Shown here one piece after another: positions 17,248 to 25,509 of a stretch of DNA of 64,000 bases; position 1 is the stretch's first letter; every line of letters begins with the position of its first letter. The DNA lies in the NCBI RefSeq assembly GCF_900099965.1, contig NZ_FNDJ01000017.1:62001-126000 (forward strand). Direction: 5' to 3'. Source of the DNA: Nonomuraea jiangxiensis. Lineage in GTDB: Bacteria > Actinomycetota > Actinomycetes > Streptosporangiales > Streptosporangiaceae. A program made the position numbers and the translations under genes. A model generated the notes under the pieces. It was not told where the DNA came from. It ran no database searches and was given only the letters and a program-made list of their open reading frames with translations.

Positions 17248-18153
17248 ATGTCCCCGCATGACATCGTTTTCGGTTTTGGCACCCACCCTGGCATTGACGA
17301 CATACCCGAGTTGTTGCCCACGGTCCAGCAGGCCGACCGGGACGGACTTGACATCTTCACGCTGTCCGACCACCCCTACATCGGCGGGCGCCTGGACGCC
17401 TACGCCGCGCTCGGCTTCGTCCTCGGGCGCACGCGGCGCATCGCCGGCTTCGCCAACGTCAGCAACCTGCCCACCCGGCCCGCTCCCCTGCTGGCCAGGA
17501 CCGTGACCTCGCTGTCCGCGCTGTCCGACGGCCGGATCGTGCTCGGCATGGGCGCGGGCGGACTGTGGGACCGCATCACCGATCTGGGAGTGCCCCGGCT
17601 GACGCCCGGCGAGGCCGTGGACGCCTTCGAGGAGGCGATCGTCCTGGTCAAGCTGCTGTCGGGCGGCGGCCCTCCGGTCACCTACCGGGGCAAGCACTAC
17701 CAGGTGCACGAGATCGAGCCCGCTCCGGTCGCCGCGCCGCCCGTGTGGACCGGATCGGTCGGCCGCAAGTCCCTGGCCGCCACCGGCCGGGTGGCCGACG
17801 GCTGGATCCCCGGCCACGCGGCCGACTGGCTCAGCGAGCGCTACCGAACCTCCCGGCCGGTCATCGACGAGGCGGCGGCGTCCGCCGGTCGCGATCCGAG
17901 CGAGATCCGCACCGTCTTCAACTTTCCCGGGCGCATCACCGACCGGCCGCTGCCCGCCACCCGTGACCGCGACGGCCGCTGGCTCGGCGGCTCCGTCACC
18001 CAGTGGGTGGAGGAGCTGACCGGGGCGGTGCTGGAGTACGGCGCGTCGGGGTTCACGCTCTTCGCCGCCGACCACAGCAGCCCGGACTCGACCACCCTGA
18101 GCCGCTGGGCCCAGGAGATCGCCCCGGCGGTCCGCGAAGCGATCGCGAAGTAG
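17248..18153 (+). CDS. LLM-class (F420-dependent type) oxidoreductase
   Basis: 301 residues from ATG 17248, supported by GGAAGGCGG upstream; an upstream ATG at 17197 lies too near the operators. Luciferase-like TIM barrel signatures: the N-terminal strand DIVFGFGTHPG, ADRDGLDIFTLSDHPY, LSDGRIVLGMGAGG and the late WVEELTGAVLEYGASGFTLF. Family members use F420H2 or FMN to reduce or oxidise small molecules. The likely local controller is the MarR protein just upstream. Confidence 0.88.
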   Translation: MSPHDIVFGFGTHPGIDDIPELLPTVQQADRDGLDIFTLSDHPYIGGRLDAYAALGFVLGRTRRIAGFANVSNLPTRPAPLLARTVTSLSALSDGRIVLGMGAGGLWDRITDLGVPRLTPGEAVDAFEEAIVLVKLLSGGGPPVTYRGKHYQVHEIEPAPVAAPPVWTGSVGRKSLAATGRVADGWIPGHAADWLSERYRTSRPVIDEAAASAGRDPSEIRTVFNFPGRITDRPLPATRDRDGRWLGGSVTQWVEELTGAVLEYGASGFTLFAADHSSPDSTTLSRWAQEIAPAVREAIAK

Positions 18154-18326
18154 CGGGCTCCCGCGAAGGCGAGCGCGCCCGAGCGGATCGAAGGACCGGC
18201 GCAGGACATCCGCAGCGCCATGCCCCGGAAGCCACCGCCGCGCACCGACGACAGGGCCCCGCCGCCCGCCTGTTTCATGGCCACCAACCCGCCGTCTCAT
18301 GCCTCGGACGCTCGTGGCGGGCCCGC

Positions 18327-18355
18327 GTGGACACATGCAAAATATGTCCACATAT
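18327..18355. promoter_or_regulatory. Overlapping palindromes upstream of the DsrE-like gene
   Basis: GTGGACA (18327-18333) pairs with TGTCCAC (18345-18351) across 11 bases. The second arm also lies in a perfect palindrome, ATATGT-CC-ACATAT (18342-18355). The patch is AT-rich and about 60 bp ahead of the start at 18412, fitting an operator overlapping a promoter. Confidence 0.55.
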
Positions 18356-18411
18356 CGAACGAGCGTATCACTATGCGAGACGACAGGTGCGGGGAGCAGG
18401 AGGGGCAGCAC

Positions 18412-18768
18412 ATGACCAAGGTGGTCATTCACATCTTCCACGGCGACGACGACTCGATCTCGTACGGCTCCCGGCTCTCGGAGCGGATCCGCCAGATAGC
18501 GGCCGACAAACAGGCCGAGGTGGAAGTCTTCTGCTTCGGCCCCGCCCAGGCCCGGCTGACGGGTGGCCCCGGCGACGAAGCCCGCGCCGTTCACAACCGC
18601 CGGCTCGACGACCTGATCGCGGCGGGCGTACCCGTCGGGGCCTGCGTCAACGCCGCGAAGGCCGACGGCACCGACGAGGAACTGCGGAAACGGGGATTCA
18701 CCCTCGAAGTGGCCCGGGACGCCTTCCTGCGTTTCGCCCTGGAAGGCGCCACCGTCATCACCTTCTGA
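18412..18768 (+). CDS. DsrE-like family protein
   Basis: 118 residues from ATG 18412, chosen for AGGAGGGG seven bases upstream; an in-frame ATG at 18373 would add 13 residues. The alternating alpha/beta pattern (KVVIHIFHGDDDSISYGSRL, AEVEVFCFGPAQARL, GVPVGACVNAAKADGTDE) fits DsrE/DsrF-like small proteins linked to sulfur relay or redox sensing. The single Cys in GACVNAA sits where family members carry a reactive cysteine. Single gene with its own palindromic upstream region. Confidence 0.75.
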   Translation: MTKVVIHIFHGDDDSISYGSRLSERIRQIAADKQAEVEVFCFGPAQARLTGGPGDEARAVHNRRLDDLIAAGVPVGACVNAAKADGTDEELRKRGFTLEVARDAFLRFALEGATVITF

Positions 18769-18784
18769 CAGCGACCGGCGGCGG

Positions 18785-19681
18785 TCAGCCGGCGTACCGG
18801 AGCCGGGTCATCTCGTCGTCGGAGAGCCGCACCGCTCCGGCGGCCACGTTCTCGGCGAGATGGTCCGGATTGCCGGTGCCCGGAATGGCAAGCACGTGCG
18901 GCCCCAGCCGCAACGTCCAGGCCAGCCGGACCTGCGCGGGCGTCGCGCCGTGCGCGCGGGCGATGGCGAGCACGTCCTGGTGCTCCGTGGCGGCCGTTCC
19001 CGTCTCACGCCCGGCGCCCGCGATCGCGAAGAACGGTACGAAGGCGATGCCCCGCTGGCCGCACCCGCGTAGCAGCTCCTGCTCGCCGGCCGACGCTCCG
19101 ATGCCGAAGGAGTTCTGTACGCATACCACCGGCGCGATGGCCTGGGCCTCGGCCAGCTGGTCCAGCGTGACGTTGGACACCCCCAGGTGGCGAATGAGCC
19201 CGGCGTCGCGCAGCTCGGCCAGGGCGCCGAAGTGCTCGGCGATCGAGCCGGTCCTCCGGCTGGGAGGGACGCGCAGGTTCACCACGTCGAGATGGTCACG
19301 TCCCAGCTGGCGCAGGTTCTCCTCGACCTGGCCACGCAACTGCTCCGGCGTGGCCCACCACCACTCACCCGACGGATCACGCCCCGGCCACACCTTCGTG
19401 GTGATGACGAGGTCGTCCGGATAGGGGGCCAGCGCCCGGTTGATCAGCTCGTTGGCCGACAGGAGCGGCGAGAAGTAGAAGGCGGCGGTGTCGATGTGGT
19501 TCACTCCGAGCTCGATCGCCCGCCGCAGCACGCCGATCGAACGCTCGCGGTCACCCGGGGCGCCCGGGCCGAAGGCGACGCTGCCCGTCAGGCGCATCGC
19601 CCCGAACCCGATCCGGTTGACGGTCAGGTCGCCGAGGTTCCAGATGCCCGCCGCGGCGGCGGCGTTCGGCTGTGTGGTCAT
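18785..19681 (-). CDS. Aldo/keto reductase
   Basis: 298 residues. AKR barrel: GFGAMRLTG, catalytic Asp and Tyr in DTAAFYFSP (about residues 62-70) and the Lys in VITTKVW. The strand that usually ends in the catalytic His reads DVVNLRV, with Asn in place of His, as in some AKR subfamilies. C-terminal cofactor segment IPGTGNPDHLAENV is standard for NADP(H). It ends convergently, 16 bp from the DsrE gene. Physiological substrate unknown. Confidence 0.9.
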   Translation of the reverse strand: MTTQPNAAAAAGIWNLGDLTVNRIGFGAMRLTGSVAFGPGAPGDRERSIGVLRRAIELGVNHIDTAAFYFSPLLSANELINRALAPYPDDLVITTKVWPGRDPSGEWWWATPEQLRGQVEENLRQLGRDHLDVVNLRVPPSRRTGSIAEHFGALAELRDAGLIRHLGVSNVTLDQLAEAQAIAPVVCVQNSFGIGASAGEQELLRGCGQRGIAFVPFFAIAGAGRETGTAATEHQDVLAIARAHGATPAQVRLAWTLRLGPHVLAIPGTGNPDHLAENVAAGAVRLSDDEMTRLRYAG

Positions 19682-19757
19682 GATCAGGTGGGTGTCCTTG
19701 CCTAGGAGCCTGCGGAAAGAAGGCCGCGGTCATCCGGGCCGGCCGGATCCGGGCATG

Positions 19758-19799
19758 AAAAAAGCCTCCTCGTGCGGAGTGGCTCCGGCCGAGAAGGCT
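19758..19799 (-). terminator. Intrinsic terminator (minus strand)
   Basis: Read on the minus strand, AGCCTTCTCG and CGAGGAGGCT pair over ten bases (one G-U pair) and are followed at once by six T. This is a textbook intrinsic terminator. It lies between the DUF3806-like gene and the aldo/keto reductase, so it should stop the former's transcript before the reductase. Confidence 0.8.
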
Positions 19800-19832
19800 C
19801 AATTACTCGCAGGCAGCTTATCAGTAGTTCAC

Positions 19833-19863
19833 GCCCACCTCGTCCGGCCCGGACGAGGTGGGC
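19833..19863. terminator. Perfect 13-bp hairpin
   Basis: GCCCACCTCGTCC and GGACGAGGTGGGC are exact inverted repeats around a five-base loop. No T run follows on either strand. It lies 35 bp ahead of the T-tailed hairpin on the minus strand; together they may form a two-step terminator or a regulated leader. Confidence 0.55.
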
Positions 19864-19929
19864 GCAGGGGGGAAGGATCAGCCGCGGCAGCGGAGCCCGT
19901 CATGAGGCTCAGCCGCTGACGCCTCCGGC

Positions 19930-20379
19930 TCACTCCCCGGCGGCCGTGGCGCGGGGCGCCGGATCGGCGGTGGCCCGGCTCGCCTCCTGCATCTTCCCCG
20001 TGGCGATGAAGTCGACCACGACCCGGTAGAAGCCGGCGATCGACTCGCCCTCCGCCACCCCGTCCCTGAGCTGCTTGCGTACTTTGGCGAAGGGGAAGGC
20101 CGTGCCGCCGTTCGGAAGGAGCACGCCCCACCCGTGGTCGTCCGACTTGTGCCAGCTCCCGCCGGTGGCGGCGATGACGCACGCGCCCAGGTACGAGCCG
20201 AGCGTGCTCACCAGCCCGTCCACCTGCTCCGCGTCCGGCGTGCGCCGGCGCTCGATGAAGCCCTCGACCCACTCGACGGACTCCCGGTCGAGGCCGAAGT
20301 CCATGCCGCTCAGCGGCCCGAGCCGCTCGATGACGAGGCGGACGTTGGCCGCGATCTGCCGCAACTCCTCTTCGTTCAC
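19930..20379 (-). CDS. DUF3806-like protein
   Basis: 149 residues from GTG 20379 (VNEEELRQIAANVRL); an ATG at 20415 would add 12 unlikely residues. The segment FGLDRESVEWVEGFIERRR, then LGSYLGACVIAATGGSW and GVLLPNGGTAFPFAKVRKQL, resembles DUF3806 domains of unknown function. No signal or membrane segment. The last 20 residues are Ala/Thr/Pro-rich. A pair of hairpins follows the stop. Confidence 0.6.
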   Translation of the reverse strand: MNEEELRQIAANVRLVIERLGPLSGMDFGLDRESVEWVEGFIERRRTPDAEQVDGLVSTLGSYLGACVIAATGGSWHKSDDHGWGVLLPNGGTAFPFAKVRKQLRDGVAEGESIAGFYRVVVDFIATGKMQEASRATADPAPRATAAGE

Positions 20380-20448
20380 CCGAGGATGGTGGCATCGGCC
20401 GGAGAATCCGATCAATCGGATTTCAGCTGGCGTACGGGACCGTCCCCG

Positions 20449-21219
20449 TCAGGAGCCGACGGACAGGATGATGGCCCCCCAGTAGCCGTCGCCGTCCTCG
20501 ACGACGGTCAGGAGCAGGCCGTTCTGGAAGTACAGGTCACTGGCGTTGAGCGTGTCACGCCCCCGGTGCTGGACGTACGGCGGCCGGGACAGCACCTGCC
20601 AGTTGAGCTCCTCCTCGAACATCAGCTGCGTCGTCAGCGCCCGCGTTCCGCCCATGTGCACCATGGCGTGGATGTGCACCGTACGCCCCGGATACCAGCC
20701 CGGCCAGATCGTCGTGAACTCCACGACGCCCTCGGCGTCCGTCAGCTGCGCGCCGCGCAGGTAACGCTTGCCGTCGGTGGGCTTCAGGTCGGGCCAGGTC
20801 CTGTCATGGGTGATCTCGCGCGACTCGACGTGCTCGATCATGGAGCCCCGTTCGCCTCCCGAGTAAAGCCCGGAGGCGTCGCACTGCCAGAGGTCCACCA
20901 GCGCGCCAGGCAGCGGTTGGCACGTGCTGTTCTGCACCTTGATGGCCAGGCGCAGGCGTACTCCGGGCTTACCGTCGCGGATGTCGCTGCGGATCTGGTT
21001 CGCGTCGAAGTAGAAGGGTCCCTTGGTCACGGCCGGCGTGACCGCGCAGGCGCGGGCCTCGGCGAGCAGGTCCCGCGAGGTCGTGACCGTCGTGGCTCCG
21101 GCGCCGCGGACGCCCAGCAGGCCGCCGAACCCGACCGAGCCGAGCCCGAGCGAGCCGAGGCCGATGTTCGTGATCAGCCGCCGACGGCTGACCCGCTGCC
21201 CTTCGTGATCATGTGTCAC
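20449..21219 (-). CDS. Secreted intradiol ring-cleavage dioxygenase-like protein
   Basis: 256 residues from GTG 21219. The start region carries a Tat-like signal (SRRRLITNIGLGSLGLGS followed by a hydrophobic stretch), so export of the folded iron enzyme is likely. The catalytic fold is visible in GPFYFDANQIRSDI, VDLWQCDASGLYSG (Tyr ligand) and WYPGRTVHIHAMVH (Tyr, His and His iron ligands). Family members use non-heme Fe(III) to open catechol-type rings between the hydroxyls. Exported actinomycete versions have been linked to breakdown of lignin-derived or plant aromatics. Monocistronic. Confidence 0.88.
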   Translation of the reverse strand: MTHDHEGQRVSRRRLITNIGLGSLGLGSVGFGGLLGVRGAGATTVTTSRDLLAEARACAVTPAVTKGPFYFDANQIRSDIRDGKPGVRLRLAIKVQNSTCQPLPGALVDLWQCDASGLYSGGERGSMIEHVESREITHDRTWPDLKPTDGKRYLRGAQLTDAEGVVEFTTIWPGWYPGRTVHIHAMVHMGGTRALTTQLMFEEELNWQVLSRPPYVQHRGRDTLNASDLYFQNGLLLTVVEDGDGYWGAIILSVGS

Positions 21220-21603
21220 TGAGATCGTTCTCCGGCAGGTCAGGAGGAGCCCCCCGACGTCTCCTCCACTCCAGTCGAACCTCTCATGAGATGTAGGGAT
21301 TTCACCGGAGGCGCGACGCTTACGTCCGGTAAAGGCCGTCCGATGGCTCGCCCCGTTCGAGGGCGACCCGCGGCTCGACGGCGAAGGCCCGCCGCATTCC
21401 CTCATGGGGTGCTCTCCAGCATGCGCCGCCGGGCGGAGCGAGAGGACCGGCCCGGGGCGGTGGGCTACGTCGGAGCCGCGCGGCTGCCCGTCGACCTCCC
21501 CGGACCGGAATGAGGTTCCCCGGCCACGCGCGGCCGGCCGCCTCCTGCCGGGCACTCCGCCCGGCGCTCGGCGGTCACGCCGTCGCGGGGAGGCCGGCGT
21601 AGG
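21220..21603. other. Gene-free stretch
   Basis: No coding sequence is supported. The AT-richer portion near 21221-21300 probably holds the promoter of the intradiol dioxygenase gene. Confidence 0.35.
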
Positions 21604-22683
21604 TCACGCGGTCTCGAACCGGTCCAGGTAGGCCGCGTACCAGGCGCGCTCCTTCTCCAGCGGCGGGTGCTCCTCGGCGTAGACGTGGCGGAAGAGGTGG
21701 TCCACCGGCGGGTCGGGCATCGCGGCGACGCCCTGGCGCAACTCCACGACGAGCCGGTCTCCCTCCTCCTCGATCTCGGCGAAGAAGGCGTCGTCCGCCA
21801 TGCCCTCGTTGCGGAGGTACGTCTCCATCCGCTGGATGGGGTCCTTGCGCCGCCAGGCGTCCAGCTCACCGGCCGGCCGGTAGCGGTCCGGGTCGTCGGA
21901 GCTGGTGTGCGGCCCCATCCGGTAGGTGACGGCCTCGATGAAGTACGGCCCCGCCCCGCTCCTGGCGTGGGCCAGCGCGGCCCGGGTCACCGCCAGGCAG
22001 GCCAGCACGTCGTTGCCGTCCACGCGGATTCCGGGCAGGCCGAAACCGTGGGCGCGCCGGTAGAGAGCCGCCCCGCTCTGCCGGGCCGACGGCTGGGAGA
22101 TGGCCCACTGGTTGTTCTGGCAGAAGAACACCACGGGGGCGTCGTTCACGGCCGCGAAGTTGAGCGCCTCGTTGACGTCTCCCTGGCTGGCCGCCCCGTC
22201 GCCGAAGTAGGCCACGACGGCGGAGTCGGCGCCGTCCATGCGCATGCCCATCGCGTACCCCACCGCGTGCAGGGTCTGGGAGCCGATCACGATGGTGTAG
22301 AGGTGGAAGCCCGTCTCGCTGGGGTTCCAGCCGCCGTTGGTGGTGCCGCGGACCATGCCCATCAGGTCCAGCGGGGGGATCCCGCGGCACCAGGCCACCC
22401 CGTGCTCGCGGTAGGAGGGGAACACGTGGTCCGCCGGTTCGAGAGCGCGTCCCGACCCGATCTGGGCGGCCTCCTGGCCGAGGCACGGGATCCACATGCC
22501 CAACTGCCCGAGGCGTTGCAGGCTGAATCCCTCGCGGTCGATCCGGCGCACGAGCGCCATGTCCCGGTACAGGCCCCGATACTGCCCCTTGGACAGATCG
22601 ACGTCGAACTCGGGATGTCGCACCCGTACCCCGTCCGGGGTCAATAGCTGGACGACCACATCGTCGCCGGCCTGGTGCCGCAC
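21604..22683 (-). CDS. pdhA: Pyruvate (or branched-chain 2-oxoacid) dehydrogenase E1 alpha subunit, orphan
   Basis: 359 residues from GTG 22683 with AGGAG upstream. The thiamine diphosphate motif is GDGAASQGDVNEALNFAA ending in CQNN. The E1-alpha hallmarks SYREHGVAW and the phosphorylation-loop-like YRMGPHTSSDDPDRYR are present. E1-alpha works with E1-beta, E2 and E3 to convert 2-oxoacids to acyl-CoA. No E1-beta, E2 or E3 gene is adjacent in the window, which is unusual because these normally form an operon. Branched-chain substrate preference cannot be excluded. Confidence 0.85.
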   Translation of the reverse strand: MRHQAGDDVVVQLLTPDGVRVRHPEFDVDLSKGQYRGLYRDMALVRRIDREGFSLQRLGQLGMWIPCLGQEAAQIGSGRALEPADHVFPSYREHGVAWCRGIPPLDLMGMVRGTTNGGWNPSETGFHLYTIVIGSQTLHAVGYAMGMRMDGADSAVVAYFGDGAASQGDVNEALNFAAVNDAPVVFFCQNNQWAISQPSARQSGAALYRRAHGFGLPGIRVDGNDVLACLAVTRAALAHARSGAGPYFIEAVTYRMGPHTSSDDPDRYRPAGELDAWRRKDPIQRMETYLRNEGMADDAFFAEIEEEGDRLVVELRQGVAAMPDPPVDHLFRHVYAEEHPPLEKERAWYAAYLDRFETA

Positions 22684-22701
22684 CTCGTTCTCCTCTCGCC
22701 G

Positions 22702-22721
22702 CCGTGCCCGTGCGGGCACGG
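22702..22721 (-). promoter_or_regulatory. 9-bp hairpin in the leader of the E1-alpha mRNA
   Basis: CCGTGCCCG and CGGGCACGG are perfect inverted repeats around two bases, about 20 bp before the start codon. It could occlude or expose the ribosome binding site, or be an operator. No T run follows. Confidence 0.4.
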
Positions 22722-22980
22722 AAGAAGCCGTGGTGATCGTACGGGAAAGGCCGGAGCACGTGCGGGGGCAGGTCCTACCCGCGACGGGACGAGCCGGACC
22801 GGCGGTGTCAAGACACGCAAGCGGCGCGGTCCCCCGCGTACGACCACGACCGGTGACAGCTCCGAGTTTGCTGGTCAACGGCCCCCTGTTAGCCGAAACG
22901 GGGTGTTGCGCTGCACTGATCCCACAAGATCGCTACGTATAGTGATGGCCGATGTCACTTCGTGATCACAGGGGGAGTTC

Positions 22981-23331
22981 ATGAGAAGTAGCCTTATCGC
23001 CGCCGGCGGGGCGCTGCTCGCCGCGGCCGCGCTGTACGGGACCGCCGGCACCGCCGCCGCCGGCACCTGGAAGGACGGGGACAGCCACTACCCGCAGCAC
23101 TGCGACATCGGGGTGAACGACGACTCCACCTACCACCACGTCACCCATCAGGGGGTGTTCGCCGGCACCCGCGAGGCGGACGGCTGCAAGAACTGGGATC
23201 ACAAGCACAAGCACAAGCACCACGGCTGGGGCGAGGACCACTGGCTGCACCGCAACTGGCCCACCAGCGGCAACGGCAACTGGGTCGGCCACGGTCTCGG
23301 CCCCGGCGCGGGCATCGGCGTCGGCCGCTGA
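22981..23331 (+). CDS. Small secreted histidine-rich protein
   Basis: 116 residues with GGGGGAG before the ATG. A clear Sec signal peptide (MRSSLIAAGGALLAAAALYG, cleaved near TAAAG). The mature 90 residues hold a His/Lys cluster (WDHKHKHKHHGWGEDHW), further His pairs (TYHHVTH, SHYPQHC) and two Cys that could form one disulfide. Binding of divalent metal (Zn, Ni or Cu) is a reasonable inference from the composition. No known family was recognised. A strong terminator follows, so it is monocistronic. Confidence 0.75.
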   Translation: MRSSLIAAGGALLAAAALYGTAGTAAAGTWKDGDSHYPQHCDIGVNDDSTYHHVTHQGVFAGTREADGCKNWDHKHKHKHHGWGEDHWLHRNWPTSGNGNWVGHGLGPGAGIGVGR

Positions 23332-23345
23332 CCTTTCACCCGCCT

Positions 23346-23387
23346 GGTCCCGGCGCCCGCTCGCGGGTGCCGGGACCCGCGCGTTTT
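23346..23387 (+). terminator. Strong intrinsic terminator
   Basis: GGTCCCGGCGCCCG and CGGGTGCCGGGACC form a 14-bp stem (one G-U pair) around a CTCG loop, followed by CGCGCGTTTT. It ends the His-rich protein transcript. Confidence 0.8.
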
Positions 23388-23434
23388 CTGTGGCCCTCTC
23401 CAGCCGGGGACCGACCGGTGGCTACCATGATCGA

Positions 23435-24277
23435 ATGCGACTTGGCGTGAACGTCCCCAACTTCGGCCCCGGCACGGACCCCGGCACCCTGCGCCGCTGG
23501 GCGCTGACCGTCGAAGGGCTCGGCTACGACCTGCTGATGGTCTCCGACCATGTGGTGATCACCCCTGACGTCGCCGAGAAGTATCCCGCGCCGTTCTACG
23601 AGCCGTTCACCACGCTGGCCTGGCTCGCCGGGGTCACCACCCGGATCGGGCTCGGCACCACCGTGGTCGTCGTGCCCTACCGGCACCCCCTGCTCCTGGC
23701 CCGGATGGCGGCCAACCTCAACGACCTCAGCGGCGGCCGGCTGGTGCTGGGCGTGGGGGTCGGATGGGCGGAGCGGGAGTTCGAGGCGCTCGGGGTGCCG
23801 CACGACCAGCGCGGCCGGCTGACCGACGAGCACCTGGCCGCCATGCTCGACGCCTGGGCCGACGAGCGCGACTACCGTTCCGGCGGCGTGCCGATCTGGG
23901 TGGGCGGCAGCAGCGACGCGGCGCTGCGCAGGGCGGCGCGCTTCGGCCAGGCGTGGCACCCGCTCCGGCACACCGTCGGCTGGATGCGTGAGACGCTGCC
24001 GCGGCTGGCGGCCTTCGCAGGGGAGCAGGGCCGGCCCACGCCCGCCCTCGCGCCCAGGATCGTGCTGAACATCACCGACGAGCCCATGACGGGGCCGGAC
24101 CGGCGGGCCGGCGAGGGCACCCTCGACCAGGTCATGGACGACCTCGAACAGCTCCGCCTGATGGGCGCGGAGAGCGTGCTGCTCGACCCGTTCCTCGGGG
24201 ACCCGGACCAGACGCTGCGCCCGGAGGGGTCCTGGGAGATGCTCGCCGCCGTGGCCGGCCGCCGGAACGCCCGCTGA
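23435..24277 (+). CDS. LLM-class (F420-type) oxidoreductase
   Basis: 280 residues from ATG 23435 (MRLGVNVPNFGPGTDPG). Family marks: YDLLMVSDHVV, RIGLGTTVVVVPYRHP, LSGGRLVLGVGVGWAEREFEALG and the late GAESVLLDPF. These are flavin- or F420-dependent enzymes of the luciferase-like superfamily. A TetR gene follows in the same direction after 45 bp with an operator-like palindrome between them. That arrangement differs from the MarR-first order at 16664. Confidence 0.88.
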   Translation: MRLGVNVPNFGPGTDPGTLRRWALTVEGLGYDLLMVSDHVVITPDVAEKYPAPFYEPFTTLAWLAGVTTRIGLGTTVVVVPYRHPLLLARMAANLNDLSGGRLVLGVGVGWAEREFEALGVPHDQRGRLTDEHLAAMLDAWADERDYRSGGVPIWVGGSSDAALRRAARFGQAWHPLRHTVGWMRETLPRLAAFAGEQGRPTPALAPRIVLNITDEPMTGPDRRAGEGTLDQVMDDLEQLRLMGAESVLLDPFLGDPDQTLRPEGSWEMLAAVAGRRNAR

Positions 24278-24281
24278 TATC

Positions 24282-24296
24282 CTTTATGCCGTAAAG
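24282..24296. promoter_or_regulatory. Operator-like palindrome CTTTATGCCGTAAAG
   Basis: Arms CTTTA and TAAAG flank TGCCG. This resembles sites bound by TetR proteins with a TetR_C_1-type ligand domain (known pattern TTTAC-N-GTAAA). It lies 26 bp before the TetR start, where autorepression would occur. Confidence 0.6.
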
Positions 24297-24321
24297 AGTT
24301 CGGTGGTAGGGAGTCTCCGCG

Positions 24322-25119
24322 GTGGTGGTCTTCGCCGGTCAGGGTGACGCGCGCCGTTCGATGGCGCTGCTGTGGCGCACCGGCGAGCCGGGCGAGGTGC
24401 GCCCGGGGCCCAAGCCGGGGCTGAGCGTGGACGCGATCGTCGACGCCGCCATCGCCGTGGCCGACCGCGAGGGCATGGCCGCCCTGTCCATGCGCAAGGT
24501 CGGCGAGCGGCTCGGCCGCACCGGGATGGCGCTCTACACGTACGTGCCCAGCAAGGGAGAGCTCGTCGACCTGATGTACGACCGGGCCCTCGGGGAGCTG
24601 CCCGCCGGCTACGACACGAGCGTCGGCTGGCGGGCGGCGATCTCCTCCTGGGCCGAGCGCACGCTGGCCTGCTACCTGCGGCACCCGTGGGTGTTGCAGG
24701 TGTCGCGGGCGCGGCCGGTGCTGGGGCCCAACGAGTTCGCGATGCTGGAGAGCGTGGTCGCGATCCTGCGGGAGTCGGGGCTGCGGCCGGGCCGGCTGCG
24801 GGGCGTGGTGTCGCTGCTGTTCGACTTCGTGCGCGGGGCGGCCACGACGGTCTCGGAGTCGCGGCTGGCCCCGTCGGCGACGGGGGTGTCGGACGAGGAG
24901 TGGTGGCAGGCGCGCTCGTCGCTGCTGGAGGAGGTGGCTCCGGGGTTCGCCGCCCGCTTCCCGATGGTGACCTGGGTGGAGTCGGAGGGCCGGGCGGAGC
25001 CGGGGGACGGCGCGCCCGCCGGCGACGGGTCGTTCCTGGAGCACCGGGCCGGCGAGACGTTCGCGGTGGGCCTGTCGGTGCTGCTCGACGGGGTCGAGGC
25101 GGCCGTCAGAGCGGACTGA
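24322..25119 (+). CDS. TetR/AcrR family transcriptional regulator
   Basis: 265 residues from GTG. The HTH lies about 50 residues in, after an N-terminal extension: DAAIAVADREGMAALSMRKVGERLGRTGMALYTYVPSKGELVDLM is the TetR three-helix core. The long helical C-terminal part (about 160 residues) resembles the TetR_C_1 ligand-binding class, often linked to drug or antibiotic sensing. It probably binds the palindrome just upstream. The DNA of its second half shows strong GC bias (GTG/CTG-rich). Confidence 0.9.
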   Translation: MVVFAGQGDARRSMALLWRTGEPGEVRPGPKPGLSVDAIVDAAIAVADREGMAALSMRKVGERLGRTGMALYTYVPSKGELVDLMYDRALGELPAGYDTSVGWRAAISSWAERTLACYLRHPWVLQVSRARPVLGPNEFAMLESVVAILRESGLRPGRLRGVVSLLFDFVRGAATTVSESRLAPSATGVSDEEWWQARSSLLEEVAPGFAARFPMVTWVESEGRAEPGDGAPAGDGSFLEHRAGETFAVGLSVLLDGVEAAVRAD

Positions 25120-25131
25120 CCGCCCCCCGGG

Positions 25132-25506
25132 TCATCCGCCGGCGGCCCGGCGGGCGGCCAGTTCGGCCAGGTCGCTGACGAACCACAGGTGCCGGCCCCG
25201 GTTGGACTCGGCCACCCAGGCGCGCAGCGCGGAGCTGGCGTCGGTGAACCGCGAGACGTCCCCGACGACCGCCAGGCCGAGCCGGTAGTTGACGAACTTC
25301 TGCGTGATCTCCCCCGCCACCCCGGTGCGCAGCTCGAAGAAGTCCTCGTGGAAGCGCTCCACGGGCACCGCCACCCACTCGGCCCCGCTGCCCCAGGCCT
25401 CGCCGATCAGGTCGAGCGCGTCGCGGTCCGCGCGCACAGGCGGGCCGTCCGCCGCGCACACCAGCACCCGGTCATCAAGCATGCATAGCCTCCGATTCTC
25501 GTTCAT
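25132..25506 (-). CDS. DUF4180 domain protein
   Basis: 124 residues. The run ADGPPVRADRDALDLIGEAW, then VPVERFHEDFFELRTGVAG, ITQKFVNYRLGLAVVGDVS and ESNRGRHLWFVSDLAEL is the DUF4180 pattern almost end to end. These small cytosolic proteins are of unknown function and often sit behind a DNA-binding protein. Here it begins three bases after the stop of the HTH gene, so the two are one operon and may act as a sensor/regulator pair. Confidence 0.85.
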   Translation of the reverse strand: MNENRRLCMLDDRVLVCAADGPPVRADRDALDLIGEAWGSGAEWVAVPVERFHEDFFELRTGVAGEITQKFVNYRLGLAVVGDVSRFTDASSALRAWVAESNRGRHLWFVSDLAELAARRAAGG

Positions 25507-25509
25507 GGC

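Noticed and set aside
17841..18287. 148-residue minus-strand frame over the end of the LLM oxidoreductase gene
   Set aside because: Mostly antisense to a well-supported gene; the unoverlapped part has no recognisable domain or ribosome binding site.
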